This document shows positions 44,001 through 54,032 of a stretch of 64,000 bases of DNA, piece after piece. Below the pieces are notes generated by a model that searched no databases, had not been told where the DNA came from, and saw nothing but the letters and a program-made list of their open reading frames with translations. This DNA comes from Astropecten irregularis. Its lineage: Eukaryota; Echinodermata; Asteroidea; Paxillosida; Astropectinidae. The translations under genes and the position numbers were made by a program. Location of the stretch: assembly GCA_963971285.1 (NCBI GenBank), contig OZ020260.1, forward strand, positions 10,946,798 to 11,010,797. Direction: 5' to 3'. How positions within the stretch are numbered: position 1 is the stretch's first letter; the number at the start of each line of letters is the position of its first letter.

Positions 44001-45748
44001 TGCGGCTAAGGCCTAGGCTATACACCGTGACACTGCCGTGCCGAACTCAAATAATTATACATTTTCAAGTTTGGCACGGCAATAGCACAGTGTTTAGCAT
44101 GAATTTGGCTCAGCAAAGTGAGTTCGGCACGGCAAGCTCTTTGACTCAACAGGGTCTGCCGCGCTATCAGTATTCGGAAAGGCAGAGGTGCGACACTTTC
44201 AATTAAGTTTGGCCTTTAGCGCAACTGCCGTGCTACTGCCATGCTATTGCTGCACTCATTTGATTTCATTTTGACATGGCAGTAGCACTGCGTACAGTCT
44301 TGGTCTAAGCTCTGGGTTTAACCAAGGAGCTTGAGGTGAATGTATAAAATCTTAAACTTCAAGAAGTAAAGTAGAGTCGTGGTCAGGTTGCGACATGGTC
44401 TTTGACTTGATGATACCTTTTGGAAACAAATTTGCCCTCTACAGATGTAAAATGTCCCTGGTTGCTGAAAAACATAACAATAAGACATTTTACCTTCTCC
44501 GCTTAGGAAGCACTTCAGTGGATCCAACTGTTTGGCTTCCAAGACTCCATGCACCTCATAACCATTGACTTTTCCAGCTTTTGCCCTGGACTTGAATCTC
44601 AGAAGGTTATCGACTTGTGGAGTGCATTGGTAGGTGACGTGATTCAGCTGGCTGAGACGTCCACTTAGCACTGGCTTCAGGGCCAGAACCTCCTGGTTGT
44701 TGCTGTCTGCTAAGGCGTGGGACGTCACGCTGCAGGAGTGCTGCATGTCGTGGAGGATCTCCTGGAGCTGCAGGCGGTGTGCCTGGAGGGTCTTGATGCG
44801 TCCGTCGCTGACCTGGGCCACGCGACTCAGGAGGCTCCGCCGATGAGCCTGCAAGGCCTGGATGTAGTTGTCAAAGTAGGAGTTGATGTCATGGTGCAAC
44901 TCGGTGGATTTATCGGCGATGGACACCTCAGCTCGGTTGATTGAATTGATTCCAGCACTGATGGCCTGGACGTGAGGTTGAAGGCGGGCGACAAGGTTTC
45001 CCAGGACACGTTTATGATGATGTGCGACATCGTCGGAGTACTCTACAAGATGCTCCCGGTGTTCCACCAGGCAGCAGTCACGGCAAACGGACTGATCACA
45101 GGTCTCGCAGTACATCTTCAGCTCCTCCTGGAGGTGTTTAGGGCACATGACCGGGCAGCTCAAGGAAGCTGCTCCCTGCCGACGAGCCTCATGCATGGAC
45201 AGGACCGAGTGACCAGCCGTCTTGCGCTGCCGCTTGTGCGCTTGGGCACAGAAGCCACATACATTCACCATGCACTCCATGCATCTGGACACAGCCTTAG
45301 CATTATCGGTGCACAGATCACAGATAGTTTCGCCAGCTTCAGGGTTCAAAGACTCCAACATCAGCTGCTTCTGAACCATGAAATCGATGGGTAGGAGCTC
45401 GGGACCTTTGGTTGGCAACTCCACATCGTGATTGCACGTTGGACATCGGATGACGACGCCGTGATGGCTACTTCGACTGCTGGCTAGGCTACTCAGAGAG
45501 CTTCCCGGACTAACATGATCGTCGTTGCCTGCGACATACGGCACTAAAGTCTTGAGACAGGAGCAACAGAAGGTGTGGAGGCACGGCAGCAGATGAGGAA
45601 GGGAGAAACGCTTCTTGCAGATGCCACAAGTCAGTTGAGGATCTGTTTCCATTGCGGAGGTGGGCTTGGAGGCACCCAGTGATGAAGTGGAGACGGATGG
45701 TGTGACTGAAGAAGGCGTCTCGCTGTCGGCACTCAAGGTGTCAGACAT
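40731..45748 (-). CDS. TRIM45: TRIM45 E3 ubiquitin-protein ligase
   Basis: RING-type ubiquitin ligase; the vertebrate protein dampens MAPK/NF-kB signalling and acts on p53 stability. Five exons: 44494-45748, 43811-43940, 42718-42832, 42056-42182, 40731-41074, total 1971 nt (656 residues against 580 in human). Order: Ser/Thr-rich lead; C3HC4 RING at 41-105 (C41, C44, C56, H58, C61, C64, C102, C105) with a Ser-rich insert between the last two pairs; B-box 1 (about 143-180); B-box 2 (about 202-233); coiled coil (about 240-370); filamin-type Ig domain; then the TRIM45-specific tail CCTFCSS ... CGCGGKMPG ... GCGHGHQGHPGKWHWSCCG. The tail makes the assignment specific among TRIMs. The last about 80 residues after WSCCG are longer than in human. 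PHPT1 starts about 1.2 kb away on the other strand. Confidence 0.95.
41107..41412 (+). mobile_element. tRNA-derived SINE
   Basis: Box B in CCCGGGTTCGATCCCGG (about 41155-41172), head TAAGTGCTTTGGGCACTCGC, then a CT-rich body and an AT-rich tail. Lies in TRIM45 intron 4, antisense to the gene. Confidence 0.65.
41453..41590 (+). repeat. Family C MITE, partial
   Basis: GGGGCCTTTTCCAAACCTTG at the left; right end missing. Confidence 0.7.
41723..41862 (+). repeat. Family T tRNA-like element
   Basis: GGCTGGATAGCTCAGTTGGT (box A) and GGTTCAAATCCTGCTCTAGT, then CAAATTTTCTTTGTCACTTT. Confidence 0.75.
42056..42182 (-). CDS. TRIM45: TRIM45 exon 4: end of filamin domain and Cys-rich motif
   Basis: GSPFKVTVHEGWREHSGLW then HCCTFCSSEGSRQAICGCGG. 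Nearly identical to vertebrate HCCTFCSSGGQKTARCACGG. Confidence 0.95.
42395..42640. repeat. Degenerate 20-25 bp tandem repeat
   Basis: CCTTGGTGCCCCTGGTCATT-type units about ten times; fills most of the GC-AG intron of TRIM45. Confidence 0.85.
42718..42832 (-). CDS. TRIM45: TRIM45 exon 3: filamin-type domain, GC donor
   Basis: SINCHIFDEDDGSYRIEYTP then LSVFLDGQHIK, matching DNKDGTYYISYTP ... EQHVQ. The exon ends AAG|GCATGA: a GC donor. Reading on gives an immediate in-frame TGA, and the next exon continues the protein exactly (GSPF). Confidence 0.88.
43048..43182 (+). repeat. TTAA MITE (family 1), left third only
   Basis: TTAAGGTAAATTCATACTTT to GCTGTATTTATCCAGAAA. Confidence 0.8.
43811..43940 (-). 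CDS. TRIM45: TRIM45 exon 2: start of filamin-type domain
   Basis: AHEARQGMVAEFLLITQDID ... GGEDVRATLSVETVRNR, matching the SFTLLCKDAAG ... GGDNVQVAVV strands of vertebrate TRIM45. Confidence 0.92.
44008..44312. repeat. Palindromic element rich in CTGCCGTGC
   Basis: TGACACTGCCGTGCCGAACT at the left; GCCGTGCTACTGCCATGC and ATGGCAGTAGCACTG at the right. TRIM45 intron 1; single copy here. Confidence 0.55.
44494..45748 (-). CDS. TRIM45: TRIM45 exon 1: RING, B-boxes, coiled coil
   Basis: Encodes residues 1-418. RING LTCGICKKRF ... LPCLHTFCCSCL ... RCPTC; B-box 1 CDLCTDNAKAVSRC; B-box 2 CPKHLQEELKMYCETC. Ends LSGEG at a GAAG|GTAAAA donor. In frame with the next exon (G completed). Confidence 0.95.
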
Positions 45749-46978
45749 TTTGATTTATGTCAGCATCACCGTATGGCACACTGAACCTGGACCTATGGAT
45801 GAATTTCAATTGAATCAGATTTAAAAGGGAAAGAATAACATAAGAAAAAATAAAATAGATAAGAAAGACAAAATCATAAATGAAGTACATTTTGTTACTA
45901 CATCCGGGGTACACTTAGGTTAGCTGGTACCCAGCTTCTACTCGCCTAAATTCTAGGAGAGTAGAAGCTGTGTACCAGCTTACCTGAGTGTACTAAACCT
46001 AACCTGAGTGTACTAAACTTCAGGAACCCCCTACATCCTGTGATACACTCACTGACACTACCCCTGGCCTAACGTTAGTGAGTATAGATCAGCGCGGAGT
46101 GACATCATTCCAACTCGCCGACCTTGGAGCCGATGAAAACAATGCATTAAGTTGTATGGTTTTTAAGACAAAAACCTGCCAGAATTGTTTTTAAAATCTT
46201 AATTCTTATTAGCCTACAGGGTACTTCAAAGAAGGATATTGTCCGAGGAAAAAATTTGACTCGACAATGAAAGTCGTACAGAACACGATTTCTGCTTCTT
46301 GACAAAAATATTCGGAAAACAATTCTTGACGACGGACGGTTTGTGCGTGATTTGTCCATGATTGACTGCTCTATACTATAGTGAGGTCGGATAATTTAGA
46401 GGAGTCAACAATGTTGAAAATGACACCAAATACACTCTTAAATGAAAGTTCAGGTGCACACACAGTAAACTGCTGTCTCGATGTAAATGTGGGTGAGATT
46501 GTGAACTCTTTCTTATAGGTGAAAACATAATTAAAACCCCAGAAAGAAACTTTGTACAAACCCGAAAGTTATTTTGCAGTTTGGAATGCCGATCAATGGT
46601 AAACAAGAAAAAATGAACAACTCCCAAAGCGGCTTCTGGCGCAAAATTTACAACAAAATTGCAGACACTATGCACAGTTTGAATTTTCCTTCTTAATTAC
46701 AGTTGCTGGCTAACTTTTCTTTCATTTAACTTTATAGAATTAAGATAAATTCAAGGAGATAAAAATAAATGTGACCCACCTAGCCGCCTGGTTACGTCAA
46801 TTTATATGAGCAGTCGGGTACCCTGCAGCGTGGGTGACAGTTAATACGTGGCTTACTACAGGACATTCCGACGGTAGAGGTTGGGTACACGACGGGATTT
46901 ACAGTACTCTTGAGGGCGCTCTTTCAATTTAGTGGTGGAGTTTGCCAAGTACAATGAGATCGTCTGCTCTAATTCTCG
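45749..46978. promoter_or_regulatory. Divergent TRIM45/PHPT1 upstream region
   Basis: About 1.2 kb between the two start codons. Contains a family H MITE fragment (45902-46022) and no TATA box that I trust. 46500-46978 shows nothing else I can name. Confidence 0.5.
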
Positions 46979-47279
46979 ATGTCTAAAATTCTCCTTCAAA
47001 ACTTTCGCAATTACTTAAAGAAAACAGTTGAATTTTCAAGCAGTAAAACTCAGGTCTCTTTAATCAAGCAACTAAGCTCATTTTTCTCGCCTTTTCCGCC
47101 CAGAAAATCTACAGCGAACAAGATGAGCAGCGGCAATGCGAACCCCTTGGATGAAGTTGATGATGTTGACATTGACGCATCTGGGACATTCAAGTACATC
47201 CTCATTAAAGTGTGGCCCAAAGATGATAAAACCAACTCCAAAGTTATTGCGAGGGGTTACCGTTGGGCCGACTTCCATG
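46979..47279 (+). CDS. PHPT1: PHPT1 exon 1, with two possible starts
   Basis: Starts at 46979 (long form) or 47123 (family-length form). The extension MSKILLQNFRNYLKKTVEF and on has many Lys/Arg and a single Glu. The exon ends DFH plus one base at CATG|GTATG. I favour 47123 for the conserved product. Confidence 0.9.
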
Positions 47280-48553
47280 GTATGTTACTAGTTGAATGGT
47301 TAACACACACATGGTTTAATTTCACCCCCCCAATGGTTTAATTTCACCATGCAACAAGACTGAACTGAATGAAGTCATTGTTGAAAAATGAACAAAGAAA
47401 AATTGACTGGAGCGGGATTCGAACCAGCAACCCCGGAATACCGTACCGGCACTCTCATCAACTGAGCTATCCGGCCCTATGCTGGTGGCATCCCTAATTA
47501 TACTAGTCAATTGTCTTTGTTCGATGTTCAAGTCAGTAATTATGTATAAATATAAACAAGGCCTTTGGCTTTGTTATTACTTAGTTTACAGTGGAACGCC
47601 ACTATAACGAACATGCCAGGATGAACAGAAATTGTATGTTACAGTTGTTGTTCATTTATAGTGAACAATGTCCAGCAGGCCTATACATTGTATGCAAAAA
47701 TTGGGAGCCAAAGATGATGTTCATTATTAACGTTCGGCATAATGGTGTCCATTATGCATAATTTACTAATAGTTTGTTCCTCAACTTCCTCTGTTAAAGT
47801 TAACGAGTAGCACAGTAGATATCTGTATTGAGGAGGACAAGAGGAATTCATCTGTACATGGAGGTAAACCTTCATGATCTGTGGAACTCCTTCCAAAATC
47901 TCGACCAGAAGTAGGCCTAGTTGCTGATGGTGAGGTTACATCCTTATAACAAAATAAATGTTCTTATTTTGTTTCAGCTGATATTTTTGATACCGTGGAG
48001 CCTAAGTTACTACGGCAGAAAATCAAGTGCAGTTGCCCTGGTGGAGGCCGGATAAAGCACAGCCCAGAGGATAAGATAATCGAGGTGTATGGCTACTCTC
48101 AGGTACGTTGAGACAGGGGTTGGGATTGTGTGTCTTTAGAAAGCTTAAAAGTGAGGGCCAGTGAAATGAATAGTTTCGTGACTTTGTACTCTGGTCATGT
48201 GTCGTACTCAATATCTTGTGGTCCAATCACTCAGTTGGTAAGGTAAAAGGAACAGCATGGTATTCCGGAGGTCGCTGGTTCGAATCCCACTCCGGTCAAT
48301 TTTTCTTTGATAACTTTTCAGTGACTTAAAATTGACCAGTTAGTTTCTCTTGTGGTTATTTGATGATTACATTTTTTTTACTATCAAATAATTGATTACA
48401 AAAAAATGTAATCATCAAATTACAAATTGTATGTCTTCATCGTCTTATTCTTTTCAGGGTTTTGGCCAAGCCGATCACAGCATCACCGTGGGGCTGTTAA
48501 AAGCCAAATACCCAGATTATACCAGCATTACATTCAGCAATGAAGGATATTAA
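46979..48553 (+). CDS. PHPT1: PHPT1, 14-kDa phosphohistidine phosphatase
   Basis: Cytosolic enzyme that removes phosphate from histidine in proteins such as ATP-citrate lyase, G-beta and KCa3.1. Three exons: 46979-47279, 47978-48102, 48458-48553; all phases join. From the second ATG (47123, good context with A at -3) the protein is 125 residues, exactly the human length: DVDIDASGTFKYILIKVW ... GYRWADFHADIFD ... CSCPGGGRI ... EVYGYSQGFGQADHSIT ... KYPDY ... NEGY. The catalytic His is in WADFHADIFD (His53 in human), and the YGYS and FKY binding residues are present. An in-frame upstream ATG (46979, preceded by TAA at 46970) would add 48 basic residues. TRIM45 lies divergently upstream. Confidence 0.95.
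47380..47533 (-). repeat. Family T tRNA-like element
   Basis: GAACAAAGAAAAATTGACTG, box B complement GGGATTCGAACC, box A complement CCAACTGAGCTATC-like, then AATTGTCTTTGTTCG. In PHPT1 intron 1. Confidence 0.8.
47588..47760. repeat. Fragment of the ACAGTGGAAC TIR element
   Basis: ACAGTGGAACGCCACTATAA, and TTGGGAGCCAAAGATGATGT as at 55690; relative of 9056-9665. Confidence 0.6.
47978..48102 (+). CDS. PHPT1: PHPT1 exon 2
   Basis: ADIFDTVEPKLLRQKIKCSC then PGGGRIKHSPEDKIIEVYGY. TTTCAG acceptor and CAG|GTACG donor. Confidence 0.95.
48213..48325 (+). repeat. Family T tRNA-like element
   Basis: CACTCAGTTGGTAAGGTAAA and GGTTCGAATCCCACTCCGGT, then CAATTTTTCTTTG. Confidence 0.75.
48458..48553 (+). 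CDS. PHPT1: PHPT1 exon 3
   Basis: GFGQADHSITVGLLKAKYPD then YTSITFSNEGY and TAA. The C-terminal NEGY matches human NDGY. Confidence 0.95.
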   Translation, partial: GFGQADHSITVGLLKAKYPDYTSITFSNEGY

Positions 48554-48852
48554 CTATTGATGAACTAATGTGTGTGAGTGATCAGCTGGCTTAATTAGTG
48601 GAGGAATGTTTTAGCAACCATCAGGCGTGCTGTGAGCTGCTCAGCTGTAAAACTACAAACCAAAATGGCACCTCCTGCTCTGTGTGTAGTTTTGTCGTCC
48701 CTGCTATAATGTACATGGAGCTTCTGGAAGTTTTAAGCTTGTGGCTGATTTTACAAGACCAATTTAAGACTTTTAAAAAGTCTTATTAAATTGTTTGTGG
48801 CTGACATAAACTCCTTTGTTAGTGCACCCACTGAAGTGTTGGACGTCTTGTG

Positions 48853-49040
48853 AGCATTAAAGGGAGCATAAAGGATTTGCAAGGCCTCCAAAAAAAAATT
48901 ATTGAGTTTGAGACAGAACATGGACTCAACAGTTCGTAAACAGTGCAAACATTCACCATGGGAAATCTTGGTTCATCAGATGCTGGGTTTTTCAAGGAAA
49001 TCAAGATTTAGTGTCTTTTCCAAAGATCGTTCGTCCGAAC
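48853..49040. repeat. Family J repeat
   Basis: TTAAAGGGAGCATAAAGGAT and GATTAAATCTTG-like complement; shares CCATGGGAAATCTTGGTTCA (complement) with 30365-30725. Confidence 0.6.
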
Positions 49041-49050
49041 AGATTTTTGG

Positions 49051-49056
49051 AATAAA
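49051..49056 (+). terminator. PHPT1: Candidate PHPT1 poly(A) signal
   Basis: First clear AATAAA after the PHPT1 stop, about 500 nt downstream, at the edge of a repeat (48860-49040). Use is not shown. Confidence 0.35.
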
Positions 49057-49149
49057 CATAAAGGACACCCTCACTTGAGTTGTGACCTGCTGAAAGAGGG
49101 AAGTAACTGCTGCCTTAATAACTACTCCTTGCCATCATTAATTAACACT

Positions 49150-49410
49150 CAGAGATGCCAGCCAACCTTTTGAGATCCTGAGATAATTATCTCAAGATGT
49201 CAACATCCCGAGATAATTAATTATGAGATGATGACCTGTGATGGACAAGATGATGACATCCTGAGATAATTTATTAAAAGATGACGACATCCTGAGATAA
49301 TTTATCGCGGGATGACGACATCCTAAAATCAATACATCAACATCCTGCCTGTGACATTGTCGTCATCCCGAGATGACTATCTCAGGATTTCAACAAGTCG
49401 GATGACACCT
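49150..49410. repeat. Short tandem and inverted repeat (GATGACGACATCCTGAGATAA)
   Basis: ATGACGACATCCTGAGATAA-type units four to five times; the right flank (GTCGTCATCCCGAGATGACT) is inverted. Confidence 0.75.
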
Positions 49411-49476
49411 CTAGAGCCCCGTAGTTATTAGATCTTTTAGTCTTGTTTCAGTGTGAGGGACTGGTTCCTTCACACT

Positions 49477-49887
49477 AGTGCTGAGCAAAATCAGGTAATT
49501 TCATATCCGGTAGAAATCAGGTTAACAGTTAACCTGTTACGTGCGTCATGTGTGACATGTGCGATTTAAGCTATATAAGTCTTCCTCAATGTGATCGTCA
49601 CTTTCGGAATGCTTTTTACGATGTTGTATTTTTTAGGTCAAGCATTTAGATCAAGTACATACAATGTTTCTTTTAGATCCCGCAGTTTGTGAAAAGCGTG
49701 TTTCTACTTGGCAAAGTGGACAAAATAAGTGACTGAAATTCTACAGTTTACTCTTTTTGGGTTGTTGAGCATGAGCCAAACTTTGGTCTCTGTTTTTTCC
49801 CTTTCAGTTAACGGTTAGTGAAAATTTGTAACCGGATAATTAAATCCAGGTTGGTTAACCTATAACCGGATAAAAAGTCCAGCACTA
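49477..49887. repeat. hAT-like MITE
   Basis: TAGTGCTGAGCA at the left and AGTCCAGCACTA at the right resemble hAT ends (CAGTGNTGG); matching CATATCCGG and ACCGGATAA inside. Target duplication unclear. Confidence 0.45.
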
Positions 49888-50574
49888 CATCAAACATACA
49901 TACTGTACTCATCAATTCCTCAACCTTTAACACCCATTCAATCTTATAAGATCAGTGATTGCTAATATTACAACATTTACAAATTCAAAAAATAATGTTC
50001 TATTTATTTACTCTGTGTAACATTTTGCTAATAATACCCTCAGCCTTAAAGAGGGCACAAAAATAAACTGGCTAAAATGCATGGTTTCATTTAATTAAGC
50101 TTAATTGTAGTCAGTCATCTTTAGTCTGGTTCCCTGTGTACATGAATGCAAAATACATGCTACTTCATCTGACACGATAGATCTATTAAATGAAGAAACC
50201 ACTTAGTACATGTATAGAACATGGAGGATTGGCCCAGTTTTGAAGAACTTAACTTCCGGCAAAATTGTTTCAGCAAAATATAAATTTCAGCAAGTACATT
50301 TTGTTGCAAAACAAATTCAATCTTATTACACATATACATGTTTAAAAAGATTGTCATATGTTTCACCCTGGCAAAATTGGGGTGAAAAAGGTTAAAAATA
50401 CTGAAAGTTGCTAAAATTCATGATGCTCATTCAAATGAGATGACTTGTCATAAACAAAACAAAGAAAACTAAAAATATTCCATTGTGAAATTGTTTGAGT
50501 TTCAGCCGGTCAAATTTAGATTCCTTTATCTGCATAAATAAAGGGAATTCAGGCTAACTTGAAATATATAAACT

Positions 50575-50690
50575 TAGGAGGGCCTGACGTGTTTCGATCC
50601 TAGCAGGATCTTTCCAAGCATTTTATATATTTTCATTTTTTTGGCTGATGAGCAGTTTGCAGCAGTTTATTACTTTAAAGGTAGTTAAAG
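50575..50690. repeat. Family P fragment
   Basis: AGGAGGGCCTGACGTGTTTC, GATCCTAGCAGGATC and GGCTGATGAGCAGTTTGCAG. Confidence 0.65.
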
Positions 50691-50695
50691 GGTGT

Positions 50696-51066
50696 TAACG
50701 GTAGTATCATACTTTGGTAGCATATGTACCAAAACAGAAATCTTCACAGATTTACCTATAACTTATCTTATAAAGATGGTGATGGTAGAAACATACTGTT
50801 AAAATGCTTCTGCCTGAGATGCTGTATTTATCCTAAAAAGAGTAAAACCAATGACAAAAATTACTTTAGATCTTTAAAAGATCAAAAATAAAAGAGAAAA
50901 GATTTTTTTAAATATCATGGCCGTTTTTCACTGATTTCTCAAAAAGTGGGCACCGCATGGGACTGAAATTTTCACAGATGACTGTTACTGTATCTTCCTC
51001 AAGTGGTATTTTTGCCCATGAATCTGCATTTCTTTGACAAAAACCAAAGTATGACATTTTCTTTAA
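50696..51066 (+). repeat. TTAA MITE (family 1)
   Basis: TTAACGGTAGTATCATACTT to CCAAAGTATGACATTTTC. Confidence 0.88.
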
Positions 51067-51374
51067 TTATAAACTTGCATCCAACTTCACCTCCCAGAAA
51101 AATTATCCCACAAAACACACTTTTCATCATTAAATATTCTAGTAACAAAAAATATAGGCTTAGGTAAAAAATAAATTGTTAATCAACTTCATACGAATGC
51201 AGATTACACATCTTTGATTTAAAGAGCCAATATATACATTGTAATAAAAATAAAAAAGCACACCTATCAGTTTAGTTTTGACTAGCAAAAACATTTCCAA
51301 GGAAAGATCAGAGGTAAATATATTTCTCTCGCAAATGATCAACATCATTCTCGTCCCGGTTTTCTTCCTGTTCA

Positions 51375-51613
51375 GGAGCCAATTTCATGGAGCTGTTAAG
51401 CACAAATAATTTGCTTAGCACAAAATGTCTCACTCAATAAAACGAACCACCATTGAACATTCCATTTGATATTCATGGTCAGCAAACAACAGCCAAAGAC
51501 CAATCACAAGCGATACACAACATATGGAAATTAGGTTGTTAACCCTGTTTTTATTAAGATAGACATTTCATGGTGAGCAAATTTTTGTGCTAAGCAGGAC
51601 CGTGAAATTGGCC
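51375..51613. repeat. Family A MITE overlapping the DNase II 3' UTR
   Basis: GGAGCCAATTTCATGGAGCT to GACCGTGAAATTGGCC; 45 nt beyond the stop codon. Confidence 0.85.
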
Positions 51614-51685
51614 ACTGATCTTTGGCTTCATTTTGTCACCTCGGACTGGATGCATTCTTAGAGGAGGGTCAACATGTCATGTGCA
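51512..51685. repeat. Source copy of a 174-bp exact duplication
   Basis: Same as 52132-52305 base for base as far as I can compare, no gaps. Spans the last 28 coding nt and the 3' UTR of DNase II. Confidence 0.95.
51550..51555 (-). terminator. DNASE2: Likely DNase II poly(A) signal
   Basis: AATAAA on the minus strand about 103 nt after the stop. It lies inside the MITE at 51375-51613, so the element appears to supply the 3' end signal. Confidence 0.5.
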
Positions 51686-51801
51686 TCGCAGGACGTTTCC
51701 TGCGGACACTTCTGGACGCTAGTGACCGAGTTGTAGAAGTATTGGTGGACGTCAGTATTCTGAAAACAGACTGTGCCACCACCTCGATACATCTGATGAC
51801 A
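51658..51801 (-). CDS. DNASE2: DNase II last exon
   Basis: CHQMYRGGGTVCFQNTDVHQ then YFYNSVTSVQKCP and a short tail ending HDMLTLL and TAA. The last 28 nt are present again, exactly, at 52278-52305 inside a transposon. Confidence 0.93.
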   Translation of the reverse strand, partial: CHQMYRGGGTVCFQNTDVHQYFYNSVTSVQKCPQETSCDAHDMLTLL

Positions 51802-54000
51802 CTGTAAAAGACAAGAACATTTCTTCTATTCAACTCCATGGTCCATATGATTGCCTCGTTACCCTAGCTTTACTCATTACTGAACCCCATATTCATGAGT
51901 TTAACTCTGAAACGAGTCAGATAAAAATAAAAAGGGATTTAAACAAAATTATTTATTATTTTACTCATCAAACAACCACAAGGGAAACTGATTGGATTAA
52001 TTTCAATTCATTGAAACGTGAACAAAAAAAAAAAGGTTATTTGATGCGCATATTAGGCACGTTGACACACACACCAAAAAAGTGGCTCGCTCTCCAAATC
52101 GCACCCAAATAGTCACGCTTATTTGTGTCTGGATACACAACATATGGAAATTAGGTTGTTAACCCTGTTTTTATTAAGATAGACATTTCATGGTGAGCAA
52201 ATTTTTGTGCTAAGCAGGACCGTGAAATTGGCCACTGATCTTTGGCTTCATTTTGTCACCTCGGACTGGATGCATTCTTAGAGGAGGGTCAACATGTCAT
52301 GTGCACAAATAAGCGCAATTTGGAGCACAATTCAAATCGCACAAATAGTGCATCTTTTTGCAAATTTAGCACAAGATGCATGCCAACTTCACGCTTCACT
52401 GCATATGCGCAGTTTGATAGAAATCGTACCGGTGCGATTTGGGTTGCGCTTTTTGGACACAACGAAAACCGTGACTATTTGGGTCGTGATTTGGAGCGCG
52501 ACCCAAATAGTCATGCTTTTCGGTGTGTGTGAACGTGCCTATTGATTAAAAATTCATGTCCTTTTTGAGTGATCCCCATGTACTGTTTCTCAGGTTGCAG
52601 CATTGCTGCACGTATCGGTGAAATGATCCTTGGGATATAGCAGTATTTGAGTGGTTTCATGGTTTCTAACTGCCAAACGAACAAAGATATTTGACTATTA
52701 GGGACACCACCATCACAGGGCTGGATAGCTCAGTAAGTAAGAGCGCCGGTATGGTATATCCGGGTTTTTTTTTCTCCGTTCACTTTTCATTTAATATATT
52801 ATTTTGGTGACACAAACATAATCTTTCTATAAAATCTAATTCGTTCTTGAGAAAATGACAATGTTATCTCCTTTGAAACAAAGCTGACAAAAAATGATTT
52901 AACTGGTCGGTTTCCTTGGTGATGATTTCTACTAGGGGCCTGTTTGTTTATAACGAATCCTGTGGATCCGGATCCCATTTTAGCGTACCCTGCATAGGAC
53001 GTGGATCCGAAAATTTGGGATCCAGTGCATTAAACAATATGCCCTATGAAACATGTAATACCTGACGATTAATGTCCCCAATGCATATCCACTGCATGCC
53101 AGGACTAGAGGTGATGGCCCACTTGGAATGATCCTTGGTCTCGCTGAAAATCTCTCCACCGCTAAGATTCAAAGCCTTGATGTTGTTGATGATATGCTTG
53201 GTCGAGCAGGATGAGTTGAGCTTGCCTGCCCCATTCTGCCAGGTCTCCGTGTAAAGGTCAGAGTTCAAATATGGAGCCAGCCAATCAGCATAAAGATCTA
53301 AGGAGTCGCATCAGAGGAGCAACCAAAAAAACAGAATAAATCATGTAATGTTTTCAAGGACTGTATCTTCATTAATGAGTTCACGACGGATGACGTGATA
53401 TCTCGCGGAAAAAAACATTTGTTTACATACGGAGGACGTGATAAAGTGGCATAGGTTTTTTTTTAGGAAATAAGCGAAAATTTGCCGGATGACGTGAGAA
53501 GGCGCCGCACTTCATGACACCAGTGGCCGATGACGCCTCGGTCAGAGCTTTCTCAGTTGCGGATGACGTGAGAAAGCGCGATAATTTCCCATTGTGATCA
53601 CCAGATGACGGTATATAACGCTGCTTTTGATCTTTTGGGCGGCGGGTGACGTTTAGACTCGTCGTGTCTGGCTGTACCCTTTACGGGGATTTTTCAAGCT
53701 TGGATATGGCCAGTTGTGTAGGCCGTGTTCACTGTGGATTACATCGCCAGACTCCGTGTCCCACAAGCTATTATCTATTGTCTCTGCTCGCTAAATAAAA
53801 TCGCAAAAAAACCCCAAGAAAAGACACACGTGTGTAAGAACCAGCTAAGCGCTCTGAAATCAGCTTACCACAAACAACAAGGAAAGAGAAGGTTGAGTGG
53901 ACAACAGGAAGGTTTTAAGAAAAGAAATGAAAAATAACTTGATGGAGAAAGATGAGGTAATTTTGCAATGAAACAAATTTGGTTTGTACTGATTCAGGAT

Positions 54001-54032
<32 letters not shown>

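Noticed and set aside
53725-53937. 70-residue plus frame before the A-run, as a retrocopied gene
   Set aside because: No similarity I recognise; composition becomes A-rich and the block is better described as LTR- or promoter-like.
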